From positions 90,218 through 154,217 of the forward strand of contig JAFDIV010000012.1 in NCBI GenBank assembly GCA_019307815.1: a DNA stretch of 64,000 bases. Direction: 5' to 3'. Made by a program: the position numbers and the translations under genes. The DNA comes from Deltaproteobacteria bacterium. GTDB taxonomy: Bacteria; Desulfobacterota; DSM-4660; Desulfatiglandales; Desulfatiglandaceae. The notes beneath the pieces are model-generated. The model had not been told where the DNA came from. It made no database searches and saw only the letters and a program-made list of their open reading frames with translations. Each line of letters starts with the position of its first letter. Positions within the stretch are counted from its first letter, which is position 1. Below are positions 18,010-26,225 of this stretch, in pieces.

Positions 18010-18171
18010 GGGAACGCAAACAGCCTTTTTCGCCTCATAGGGTACAATCCCTTGCTCCTCTAAGGTTTCTTTGACTCGAGAAAGGCTTTCCCCGTCAATC
18101 CAATAAATATATTTAAGATACTTACCGATTTGGCGCCTCAGAATGACACAGAATGATGAGAATATCTCTAT

Positions 18172-19524
18172 TTACTCTTTCTCTTTCAATGCAGTCTCCA
18201 CCAGGAAGGTAATATCCCTCATCACCAGATCCGAATTCGTAGCAGTGATCCCAACCTGCAGTCCCTGAAAGCAAAACGGGCACGCGGACACCAGCTCTTC
18301 GGCACCCGTTTCCTCTGCTTCCTTAACACGTCTTTGGGCCATCTTGTTCTGGATATCAGGATATCCTGATTTCAATCCGCCTCCTGCGCCACAACATCTG
18401 GAGTATTCCCTGTTTCTGGGCATCTCCACAAGTTCGAGCCCTGGGATGGCGTCCATAATTATCCTGGGATCATCAAAGACGCCAGTGGCCCTGCCAAGGT
18501 GGCACGGATCATGGTATGTTACAATCTTTTCAATTGGCGTTATAAATTTTAACTTCTTTTCTTCCAATAGTCGCCTCAGAAATTGAACCGTATGGAGGAC
18601 CTCAAAGTTAAGCCTTCCCACCTTTGGATAGTCCTGCTTTATTGTCTTAAAGCATCCGGCACAAGAACTGATTAAGGTTGTAATACCCAATTCATTAAAA
18701 GTTTTTATATTTTCGCTAGCAAGACGCTCGAACTCTTGATCCCCCATCCTAAGAAGCACGCTTCCGCAACATTTTTCGTCCTTCCCTAGGATTCCATAGT
18801 CAACCCCTAGCATCTCAAGAATGTTGAGGGTGCTCACTGCAACCTGCTTTACGTTGATGTCATATGCTGCCGTGCAACCAAGAAATAAGAGGATCTTTCC
18901 GCCAGTCTTCTTTATCTCCCGTGGCAGATCATTAATTAGTTTTTCTTTTTTGGCGCGTCTTGCCCATTTGGTCCTCCCGGCTCTCGGCTGCTGCCAGGGA
19001 TTGTCATATGCCTTAACACTTTTTACCAGTGCCTTTTGCGGCTTCAGTGGTCCATAGCCAGCATCCACAATAAGCCGTCTTATATCTTCCCATAACTGAA
19101 CTGTCTCTATATTTGCCGGACATACGATATGGCACTGTCCACAGGTGGAGCATTCGTAAAGGTTCTTGACAAAGTCCTTTACCTCAGAAGGTCCAATTTC
19201 CTTGTATCTAAAAATCGCCCCAATCAATTTCCTCAAGGGTGCAGGGAGTTTTTGGTCTTTCATGATATGTGAGAGAACACCCTGTTGTGACTTAATGATT
19301 TTAAGAAAGTCAGTTACTTTCTTTCGGGGGATAATATCTTCTCTTGAGTCCTGGTCATAAACAGGGCACCAGTTCAGGCATTCCCCACATCTGGTGCAGG
19401 CATCGAGTTCCACCAGCCTGCGCATATCCAGCCCGGAAATCAGAATGTCAGGGGCCTTTTCTTCAGGCTGTTCTTTCCCTTTTTCTTCCGGCTCCTGTAC
19501 TTCGGTTAGTTCTTCGTCAGGCAT
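18172..19524 (-). CDS. HdrD/DsrK/GlpC-like iron-sulfur protein with two CCG domains
   Basis: 450 aa. N-terminal acidic stretch, then two [4Fe-4S] motifs CTRCGECLNWCP (about residues 42-53) and CSTCGQCHIVCP (about 125-136). Two CCG domains follow (KCCGSVLLRMG with SSCAGCFKTIK; RCCGAGGGLKSGY with SACPFCFQGLQ), which in HdrB/HdrD bind a noncubane Fe-S cluster. There are no membrane segments, so it should be cytoplasmic and dock on the NarI/DsrM-like protein encoded 71 nt upstream, as DsrK does on DsrM. It is clearly paralogous to the 30747-32075 protein: both carry a YDNP-Q-PR-RT-W block after the ferredoxin domain. Confidence 0.87.
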   Translation of the reverse strand: MPDEELTEVQEPEEKGKEQPEEKAPDILISGLDMRRLVELDACTRCGECLNWCPVYDQDSREDIIPRKKVTDFLKIIKSQQGVLSHIMKDQKLPAPLRKLIGAIFRYKEIGPSEVKDFVKNLYECSTCGQCHIVCPANIETVQLWEDIRRLIVDAGYGPLKPQKALVKSVKAYDNPWQQPRAGRTKWARRAKKEKLINDLPREIKKTGGKILLFLGCTAAYDINVKQVAVSTLNILEMLGVDYGILGKDEKCCGSVLLRMGDQEFERLASENIKTFNELGITTLISSCAGCFKTIKQDYPKVGRLNFEVLHTVQFLRRLLEEKKLKFITPIEKIVTYHDPCHLGRATGVFDDPRIIMDAIPGLELVEMPRNREYSRCCGAGGGLKSGYPDIQNKMAQRRVKEAEETGAEELVSACPFCFQGLQVGITATNSDLVMRDITFLVETALKEKE

Positions 19525-19595
19525 ATCTTATTACCTAATTGTTTATTTTGCCGAGTCTCATTGAGCCACAAGTAGGACGAGTTGGCGACAGAACC

Positions 19596-21035
19596 TCACT
19601 CGTCCTTGTAACTAATCATCAAGTTCAATGGGGTACTAATCACATGTTTCATCTTTCCGAAGGGCAAATACGCGATCAAGGCTGCACCCACAAAGGCGTG
19701 GGCATACCAAATAAACTGGTATATATAGGGCCAATCAAATCCAAAATCAGAAAGGAGGCGACTCAGGGGAAATCCGATAAAAGAATACCAGGCTATACCG
19801 CCTGGAATTTGGGTAATAAGAATGCGGGCGCCTTCAAGAATAAACCCAAAAACCACAAGCAGCCCTATAATCACCAGCGCAAGGTTATCTTGCATCTCGG
19901 AAATCACATGAGGTGGCTTTGTGATGAGACGTGAGATTGCTGCCCAGCACACGCCAATAATGATGAACAGGCCGAGCAAATCATAGGTAAAGGCGACAAA
20001 TGCGGTATCTTTGTTTATTAACGCCATTGCCCAAGAGCTGTGCGGCCAAAGGTTAAATACCACCAAAGTAAAGACGCTCAGAGAAAATCGAAGCACAATG
20101 GAAAGATATATAAGAGAATGCAGTCCCCACCTTCTAACACTTTCCTGCAAAAGTCTCCTTTGCAAGATCACATCTAGGAAAAACACACTAAAAAGAGTAA
20201 ATATCTCTCGTGAGAATATTTTTTGCCATATCTTTTCAGAGGCCAAGGCTATTTTACGATGCAAGGAGTCTTTCTCGCCCTCCACGTTACCCTTGAACCA
20301 GAACAAAATCAAACTCAGAACCCCTAAGACAAGAAGCAGAAGAGGAATCCAAAACAGCTTATGACCTATGGATATGGGAGAAGTATGGCAAAGCATGCAT
20401 ATGACACTTTTAGATGGAAGCACCGCCGCCGCAGCTCCGACCCTATTGCCCTTGAAATGACATCTCAAACAAAATTCCTTGTTTTTCACATCAGGAAGAC
20501 TGTGGTTGGTCAGTGAAACAACTGTTCCATTTTCATCAAAATGGGATAGCCTCACCTCATTGGATTTATGGTCTAGGACCACATATTTGGACACTCGGTG
20601 ACAAGCCTGGCACCTCACCCTTAGATGGGGATCATGGATCTCTTTTTCCCCATGGACCACATGACACGATAGGCATTGAGCTCCGGCTTCAGACTCATGG
20701 GGAAGACGGGCCAAGTCCCTGTGACACTGAACACATGCAACGTACCTGTGAGGAGTTTTACCAAAGGAATTTTTACCGAGTTGAAGTGAAACCTGCTGGG
20801 TCCCAATGTCCTTATTGCATTCACTTTTGCTATGGCATTCCATGCAAATGGCCCTGGAATTAATGACTCCCTCATTGGTGTTAATATTTGGAGACCTGTG
20901 GCAATCAAGGCAAACTCTTTCCTTGCCGTCTGCATACGCACTGATCAATGGTTCTTTTGCATCACAAACAATTGGACGCAATAAAGCACTGCTTAGTAAA
21001 CCAAACAGGGCAAAAATGACAAATCTCTTTTCCAA
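19596..21035 (-). CDS. Heptaheme cytochrome c fused to NarI/DsrM-like membrane cytochrome b
   Basis: I use the TTG at 21035, which has GAGAGG seven bases upstream and lies 19 nt after the preceding stop; the longer frame overlaps the upstream gene by 56 nt. About 479 aa: signal peptide, then seven CxxCH heme motifs (CLDCH, CMECH, CVQCH, CLSCH, CQACH, CLRCH, CMLCH) in a periplasmic domain of about 220 residues. A C-terminal domain with about six hydrophobic segments of the nitrate-reductase-gamma/DsrM family follows. Such fusions pass electrons between periplasmic cytochromes, the quinone pool and a cytoplasmic DsrK/HdrD partner, here most likely the next gene. Direction of flow is not known. 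Confidence 0.82.
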   Translation of the reverse strand: MEKRFVIFALFGLLSSALLRPIVCDAKEPLISAYADGKERVCLDCHRSPNINTNEGVINSRAICMECHSKSECNKDIGTQQVSLQLGKNSFGKTPHRYVACVQCHRDLARLPHESEAGAQCLSCHVVHGEKEIHDPHLRVRCQACHRVSKYVVLDHKSNEVRLSHFDENGTVVSLTNHSLPDVKNKEFCLRCHFKGNRVGAAAAVLPSKSVICMLCHTSPISIGHKLFWIPLLLLVLGVLSLILFWFKGNVEGEKDSLHRKIALASEKIWQKIFSREIFTLFSVFFLDVILQRRLLQESVRRWGLHSLIYLSIVLRFSLSVFTLVVFNLWPHSSWAMALINKDTAFVAFTYDLLGLFIIIGVCWAAISRLITKPPHVISEMQDNLALVIIGLLVVFGFILEGARILITQIPGGIAWYSFIGFPLSRLLSDFGFDWPYIYQFIWYAHAFVGAALIAYLPFGKMKHVISTPLNLMISYKDE

Positions 21036-21054
21036 GGCCTGGCCTCTCACTTTT

Positions 21055-21771
21055 CTAATCAGAACTAGGAGTTGTGGATGTCTGCCCAATCCTCTCCCAT
21101 TCTCCCGCATGATCCCTTATCATCCTCTCTTTACTCATCCTTCCGTTGAATATGCTCTTGTCTATTGGAAAATTCTCTGGCCTTAGATGTGTGGAAAAAG
21201 TATGAACAACAAATTTTAGGGCCACAGCCATCATTGCTTCATATACATGCAGGATTTGAGCAAGGTTGATAAAATAGCCCGGCAATACCCTTGTAAAAAA
21301 CTCCGGTGACCATAGTACCATTCCCGTCATACCCATCGTATTCATCCCAAACAGGAGAGCGAGATAATCAAATTTTTCCAAGTAAGTAAATCTCTCAAAC
21401 TTAGGCAAAGGTCCCTTCCCAAAAAAGTACTTGATATGATCTATCAGATCCCTTAAGTCTTTAACGCGCGGAAACATACTTTGAGGTCCCGTGAGCTGGC
21501 CCTTTAAAATCGCTTTGTAGTATATGAGCCATAAGATGTGTGCAACCACACAAAGATAAGTCACAACGGCAAGGGTCTTATGTACACTAGCTGTGCGTCC
21601 CGCCCCGCCAAGGATCAACACAACCGCCTTTGCCCACCCTTGAGAGCTAAACTTAAGCGAGAATCCGGTAATGGCAAGTCCTATGAAACCCAACATGACC
21701 ACCAGATGCAAAAAACGGTGGATTACGGGGAACCTCATATATGATTCCTGAGCGTTTGACGTCTGAGGCAT
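21055..21771 (-). CDS. Membrane cytochrome b (formate-dehydrogenase-gamma/b561 like)
   Basis: 238 aa with four hydrophobic segments and paired His residues (RFPVIHRFLHLVVM; SVHKTLAVVTYLCVVAHI; ILHVYEAMMAVALKFVVHTF) expected to ligate two b hemes. It resembles FdnI/HyaC-type diheme anchors that take electrons from a periplasmic partner into quinone. It lies 3 nt after the hexaheme cytochrome gene, which is its likely periplasmic partner, and just upstream of the heptaheme-NarI-like fusion. Confidence 0.8.
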   Translation of the reverse strand: MPQTSNAQESYMRFPVIHRFLHLVVMLGFIGLAITGFSLKFSSQGWAKAVVLILGGAGRTASVHKTLAVVTYLCVVAHILWLIYYKAILKGQLTGPQSMFPRVKDLRDLIDHIKYFFGKGPLPKFERFTYLEKFDYLALLFGMNTMGMTGMVLWSPEFFTRVLPGYFINLAQILHVYEAMMAVALKFVVHTFSTHLRPENFPIDKSIFNGRMSKERMIRDHAGEWERIGQTSTTPSSD

Positions 21772-21773
21772 GA

Positions 21774-22634
21774 TCAGTGCTTCCTCAACTTTTCATGGAG
21801 TTCACGTAGTAGCCATAAGAAGTTATGACCATAGAAAAAGACCACAACAAAGATCACCAAAACAGCCATAATGCTGCCGACCGTTTTAATGATGCTAACC
21901 CTCCTCTGTTTGTCTTTTTCCTCATTCTTAGGCTTCTTCACTATTGGATGAACCACATACTCAGTAAATTTCAGTTCTGCTTTGCGATGGCACCGCTGGC
22001 ACACCGCCAAGGCCTTGGCTTTATCCTTCAAGGATATACACTCGTGGGCGCCATGACAGTCACTGCAATATGCCGCAGCCTCATATCCAAGATTTACAGC
22101 CCTTCTGCCGTGGAAGTCATTCAAATAGGTGCGCTTTTGAGAGAGATGGCATAAGCCACATACCTCTGTCATTTTGGCCCCTATTTCCACCCGCGTGAGA
22201 TGTGATCTTTCGTAGTGGGCATCGTGGCAATCTCCGCACGTCGGGGCGCGCCTTATGCCCGACTTGCCCGCTTCTTTGTTGAACCGGCTTTTCTTTAAGG
22301 CCTTTGCATGCTCTCCAAGAAGGTAACGTGCATAAGATTGGCGGTGGCAGACCTTGCACTTGCTGTAATCATAAAGATCTACGGCATTTTTCCTCAATTT
22401 ACTTCTATCTTTAAGGTCTGGGTGCGCCTCACCGTTCTCTTTCATATCTCCATGGCAGAGTTCACAACTGAGCGACCCGTGGGCTGACTTTGAAAATCTG
22501 CTCATATCAATAAACCAGGTATCACCTTCAGCTGTGCTTAAAGCCCCGTAAGACCGCTGTGGCGAAGAGAAGAGCAAAGTAAGTATCAAGGTTATCAATA
22601 AAAATAGAGCTAAACGACTCAAAATCTTACCCAT
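21774..22634 (-). CDS. Membrane-anchored hexaheme c-type cytochrome
   Basis: 286 aa. N-terminal signal or anchor (residues 6-30), six CxxCH motifs (CELCH, CKVCH, CGDCH, CGLCH, CSDCH, CQRCH), and a C-terminal membrane helix (VGSIMAVLVIFVVVFFYG) with a short cytoplasmic tail. The layout resembles NrfH/cytochrome c3-family electron-transfer proteins. It is encoded with a diheme cytochrome b and probably forms a periplasm-facing quinol-linked unit with it. Confidence 0.82.
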   Translation of the reverse strand: MGKILSRLALFLLITLILTLLFSSPQRSYGALSTAEGDTWFIDMSRFSKSAHGSLSCELCHGDMKENGEAHPDLKDRSKLRKNAVDLYDYSKCKVCHRQSYARYLLGEHAKALKKSRFNKEAGKSGIRRAPTCGDCHDAHYERSHLTRVEIGAKMTEVCGLCHLSQKRTYLNDFHGRRAVNLGYEAAAYCSDCHGAHECISLKDKAKALAVCQRCHRKAELKFTEYVVHPIVKKPKNEEKDKQRRVSIIKTVGSIMAVLVIFVVVFFYGHNFLWLLRELHEKLRKH

Positions 22635-22675
22635 CTCGGCACCCGAAACAACTCCATTTCACGAAACAGGGTTTT

Positions 22676-23989
22676 TCATTCGCCCATTGTTGACGCTGCC
22701 ATCATTGTCCTAAAATATATATTACAGAACATACAGGAAAACCTGTTAAGGTCAGCGAATAATATCGCGGCAAGCTCACTGGTATCTTTTCCTTCATCAA
22801 TGGACCGCTTTAGTTCCCTGACTAAATCACGAAGCCGGGACCCTAACGACTGCAAATACTCTTGCTCAAGATCTTTTAGGAAAATGTTTTCCGTTTTTTC
22901 AAGCCTGTGAATCCTTTTCCATATTGCCTCGAGGAATTCCCTAATTTTTGCAGGCTCATACACCTTTCGGCCTATAATCCAGTAGACAGGCAACATCTCC
23001 AAGCTGGTCGCCACGATCCTAGAATTACTTAAATCCCTCTTTAGTTGGGCCAGGAAATCTCTGCTATTCGAGATGGGTTGATAAGAAAAGGGTCGAGCCC
23101 TCTCTATTCCTTTCTTTCTCTCGTTAGTCTCCCAATAAATTGATCTAAGTAAAAGCTTATTGGCTTGTCTGTAATGAGGGTGTTCGAAGTGAGGGCCAAA
23201 AAGGTATAGCACCCCTTTCCCCATCTCTTTTCTAACAACTGCGGCCTTGTTAATTACTGTTTTTGCCGCGAGGTCCCTATCCACCAAAAAAACAGTCTTG
23301 TCGGTGAAGCATTTATAAGTCGCAAGCACCTCACATTGGGAAGAAGGGATCATCGGGGGGCCTCCGTATAAGGGGGCAACAACAGATGCAGTGCTATAGA
23401 ATGGCGGAAGATCACCAATAGAAAGCTCCACAGCATCTCTCACCGGATGGAAAATAAACTCACATCCGTAAGGCGTGGAAAATTTGTGGTGCATCCTGAG
23501 GGCCCGCGGCAGGCTCTTCGTGACGTTTGCTATTTTCGTATCCACGTAATTAAACAGGTTGAGAGGCTGCTTGGAAGATTTTAGAGGCAAATAAGCACCC
23601 GCACAGGCACCGATGTAGATTCCACCGCCCTCTACAAATGCCCGAAGGGTTTCGCTCCCCTCCTTTCCCAGGGATTCAGCAATTCGAAATGTGTCTCCCC
23701 CAGAAACACACAATACATCCAAGGGTTCAATAGCGCCTGATTTGATCTCAACTTCACTGATCAAATGGACATTATAAAGACCAAACCTATCAAAAAGGTC
23801 CACAAACCACAGCCATGAATGGGACGCACCACCTCCTGAATAGATCCCAATGCTAGGATAATGATCACGACAGAAATCATACTGCTCCTTCGTATGATCA
23901 TGTTGGCTCGTGTTGCCTCGTCCCCCAAGGGCACCTAAAATATCAACACTGAGTCCATAAAAGGTTGTGTAATTATGGCTTTTATTCAT
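22676..23989 (-). CDS. BPL_N / class I glutamine-amidotransferase-like protein
   Basis: 437 aa. The N-terminal half has the flavodoxin-like GATase fold of the BPL_N family: SIGIYSGGGASHSW, LDVLCVSGGDTFRIAESLG, and the nucleophile-elbow motif GGGIYIGACAGAYLPL with a Cys in the expected place. Residues after about 290 form a helical region rich in charged residues (LEAIWKRIHRLEKTENIF) that I do not recognise. Its role is unknown; it may process or bind an amide or amine substrate. It sits between the AOR-like gene and the cytochromes with gaps of about 40 nt, so co-transcription is likely. Confidence 0.65.
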   Translation of the reverse strand: MNKSHNYTTFYGLSVDILGALGGRGNTSQHDHTKEQYDFCRDHYPSIGIYSGGGASHSWLWFVDLFDRFGLYNVHLISEVEIKSGAIEPLDVLCVSGGDTFRIAESLGKEGSETLRAFVEGGGIYIGACAGAYLPLKSSKQPLNLFNYVDTKIANVTKSLPRALRMHHKFSTPYGCEFIFHPVRDAVELSIGDLPPFYSTASVVAPLYGGPPMIPSSQCEVLATYKCFTDKTVFLVDRDLAAKTVINKAAVVRKEMGKGVLYLFGPHFEHPHYRQANKLLLRSIYWETNERKKGIERARPFSYQPISNSRDFLAQLKRDLSNSRIVATSLEMLPVYWIIGRKVYEPAKIREFLEAIWKRIHRLEKTENIFLKDLEQEYLQSLGSRLRDLVRELKRSIDEGKDTSELAAILFADLNRFSCMFCNIYFRTMMAASTMGE

Positions 23990-24026
23990 GAATCAAAAGG
24001 CGGTGTACCGGAAAAACTGCTCCGGG

Positions 24027-25352
24027 CTAATCTATAAGCCTTCCAACAATCTTATCTATGGTATTTGAATCAAATTCTATGTCAGTCCCCAAGGCGGCCA
24101 GCTCCAACAACTTATCCTCAGAGAGCTGTGGGGACATCAAGGCGAATATGGGGTGTATTCCAAATATATATGCCACAGCCTGCCTGCGGTTCCACCATTG
24201 TGAGATCTCACTTTCATCAGAGCCGATTCCAAAGTCTCCCCACAGGGGTCTCCTTGGGCACCATGGGCTGAATATTTCCTGGACATAGGAGACCTCAGGT
24301 GAAGCTTTCATTTCGGGTAGAAAACCAAGTAGGTCTTGCAAGGTAGTTTTTCCGTTTTCTTGGGCCAATAAGGCCACACGGTATGGATCAATACCCTGTT
24401 TGGCACATGCCTTTAGTGCTTCTCCTGCATCTTTGGCAGATAGGCCGAGATTTTTCAGGGCCAGTAGTGCGAGCGGATCTGTCACCAGTACTCCTGGCTC
24501 ATCCTTTTCAGACTCTTTCATAAGTTGTGGTTCTTCATCCAGAAAGAGAAACGTATTTGTGGGAATAGGGGTGTTAAAACAACTCTTATGCCTATGGACT
24601 AAAGGCCCCATCCACGAATTGAAATCCTCATGTCCCAGTTCGGCGAGTAAATCTCCAACTCCCTGCCTTCCACTGAAGGGGGCAGACCTAAACTCCGCTA
24701 TCATGGACCTGGCTTGGCTGACAAACTCTTCAGGCTCAGCAATTTCTATCAACCCCATTCCTCTTACAGCCACAAGTTTGAGCTTTTTCTCCCCAAAGAT
24801 CTTTCCAAGGCCCCATCTGTCGGCGCTTCCCCAGTAATTGCATGTTATCTGAGCAAGCTCCGAGCCGGCTTCGCCTGCGCCGCCAATGCCCAATACCTGG
24901 ATTACATCGTCACCCATGAGCTTCCTTATCTGGTCGGTACAGGTCCAGGTATCCTTACCCCAAAGCTCCCCTGCATCTTCCACATCCGCTATCCCGTCAT
25001 GTATCCACAGATAAACAGGGTTTTGGGCCTTTCCTTTGATTACTAGATAATCGAAACCACTGTATTTCAGCTCAATTCCCGTGTACATTGTTAAAGGAGT
25101 ATGCACTACTTTACCGCTAATCGGGCTCCTCGCCGTGATCACCCCCAACGCGGACCCGGGTACCAAGGTACCCGTCAAAAGGCCCGTCCCCAACACAACA
25201 GGGTCATCTTCTTTATACTTCTCGTGAAGGATGGTAGTTATACCGATACCCCCGATGTTTTCCCTGACCAGTTCTTCATCCAAGGGTTCTTCCGAAACCT
25301 CTGATGTTGTGAAATCAATTATGCCTATCTTGTCCGAAGATAAATATTCCAT
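24027..25352 (-). CDS. Short aldehyde:ferredoxin oxidoreductase-like protein
   Basis: 441 aa, against about 600-650 for normal AOR. Residues 1-210 align well with the AOR N-terminal domain that holds the tungsto-bis-pterin: IGGIGITTILHEKY, GTLVPGSALGVITARSPISG, YSGFDYLVIKG and GSADRWGLGKIFGEKKLK. The rest is much shorter than usual. Where AOR has the Cys triplet for its [4Fe-4S] cluster, this protein has RHKSCFNTPIP with a single Cys (258). It may be a non-Fe-S AOR homologue, or a pterin-binding accessory. The gene for a ferredoxin-like protein lies 40 nt upstream and could supply the missing cluster in trans, as a separate electron-transfer subunit does in some AOR relatives. Confidence 0.75.
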   Translation of the reverse strand: MEYLSSDKIGIIDFTTSEVSEEPLDEELVRENIGGIGITTILHEKYKEDDPVVLGTGLLTGTLVPGSALGVITARSPISGKVVHTPLTMYTGIELKYSGFDYLVIKGKAQNPVYLWIHDGIADVEDAGELWGKDTWTCTDQIRKLMGDDVIQVLGIGGAGEAGSELAQITCNYWGSADRWGLGKIFGEKKLKLVAVRGMGLIEIAEPEEFVSQARSMIAEFRSAPFSGRQGVGDLLAELGHEDFNSWMGPLVHRHKSCFNTPIPTNTFLFLDEEPQLMKESEKDEPGVLVTDPLALLALKNLGLSAKDAGEALKACAKQGIDPYRVALLAQENGKTTLQDLLGFLPEMKASPEVSYVQEIFSPWCPRRPLWGDFGIGSDESEISQWWNRRQAVAYIFGIHPIFALMSPQLSEDKLLELAALGTDIEFDSNTIDKIVGRLID

Positions 25353-25392
25353 CTCTTTATCTCCTTGTTCTCAAATGTGAATGCCAAATAAG

Positions 25393-25749
25393 CTATTCTG
25401 TATAAACTGCGCCGTGAGGACAAACGCTAACACACAGGGGCCCATCTTCCACATCTTCACACAAATCGCAGGCCTCTCTGAGAAGCATTGGCTTTGCAGA
25501 AGAATCTCCCTCTCCCTCCGCCTCCTCATCTACAGCGCCTATTCCCTTAATCTCAAGGCCTTCGGGTCTGGCGATTACCAAACTCTCTTCTTCCTTCACA
25601 ATGACCCCAAAATAATCCTTTTTCTCTTTCGCCCTGTAAACAACTATACATGCTGAAAGAAATGCGAATGCATCATCTCGGTGATAACTGCAGACCAACT
25701 CACAGGCCATGCAACCCGTACATTTTATTGGATCTATCCTTATTCCCAT
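25393..25749 (-). CDS. Ferredoxin-like electron-transfer subunit of AOR-type system
   Basis: 118 aa. An N-terminal [4Fe-4S] motif, CTGCMACELVCSYH, is followed by a variable acidic region and a C-terminal set CDLCEDVEDGPLCVSVCPHGA. The arrangement, with wider spacing in the second motif, matches the small ferredoxin subunits that accompany AOR-family enzymes. It is the first gene of the long minus-strand series, about 85 nt downstream of a strong promoter. It is the likely electron acceptor or donor for the AOR-like protein encoded next. Confidence 0.8.
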   Translation of the reverse strand: MGIRIDPIKCTGCMACELVCSYHRDDAFAFLSACIVVYRAKEKKDYFGVIVKEEESLVIARPEGLEIKGIGAVDEEAEGEGDSSAKPMLLREACDLCEDVEDGPLCVSVCPHGAVYTE

Positions 25750-25832
25750 TTTGCCTCTCCTTTGACTGTCTTATGTGAACTCTCGAAAGTAATGCCCTCC
25801 CAAGCCTCGAAAAAGCCTAGGCTCCGCTGTTT

Positions 25833-25861
25833 CTTATAGCTAAGCATTTGCCCTGTGTCAA
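25833..25861 (-). promoter_or_regulatory. Strong sigma70-type promoter for the 25.7 to 9.1 kb gene series
   Basis: On the minus strand TTGACA (25856-25861) and TATAAG (25833-25838) have the ideal 17-nt spacing. A 10-bp palindrome, AGCCTAGGCT, lies just downstream of the -10 box, a plausible operator. The rest of the 476-nt gap (25750-26225) is very AT-rich between 25860 and 25930. It also holds a weaker plus-strand candidate (TTGACG, 17 nt, TAACTT at about 26128-26156) for the GntR gene. I see no ORF or RNA gene in it. Confidence 0.6.
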
Positions 25862-26225
25862 CGGAAAAAGCTATAAAAATTATAATAGTTAATATAATAT
25901 GATAAAAGCAAAATAATTGCATATTGTTACATAGGCAAAGATATCCCATTCCCTCTAACTAAAGGTGATCACAGGAGAGCTTGGTGACGTAACTAGCTGA
26001 ATTATTAGCATTTTATTTACCTTCTTTGTCCTCAATCCAGACATGGGCCTTACCTCAGGCCCTCTTAGCAAGAGAGGATGCTTATAGGATGATCCAAATA
26101 ATCATCTTAAAAATTATAATATTTTTCTTGACGCGCCAAATTTCAGCTGGTAACTTAGGCCCATATTTTGTCCTGGGTAAATCGAGCGGCCTTGACAAGG
26201 ATGCTCGTAGCCCTGAGGTGAGATA

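Noticed and set aside
20500..20950. Overlapping plus-strand ORFs across the heptaheme region
   Set aside because: Antisense frames of repeated CxxCH motifs stay open by composition; no SD or domain.
25740..25949. Minus-strand 69-codon ORF upstream of the ferredoxin gene
   Set aside because: It spans the sigma70-type promoter (25833-25861) and the AT-rich leader; residues look random.
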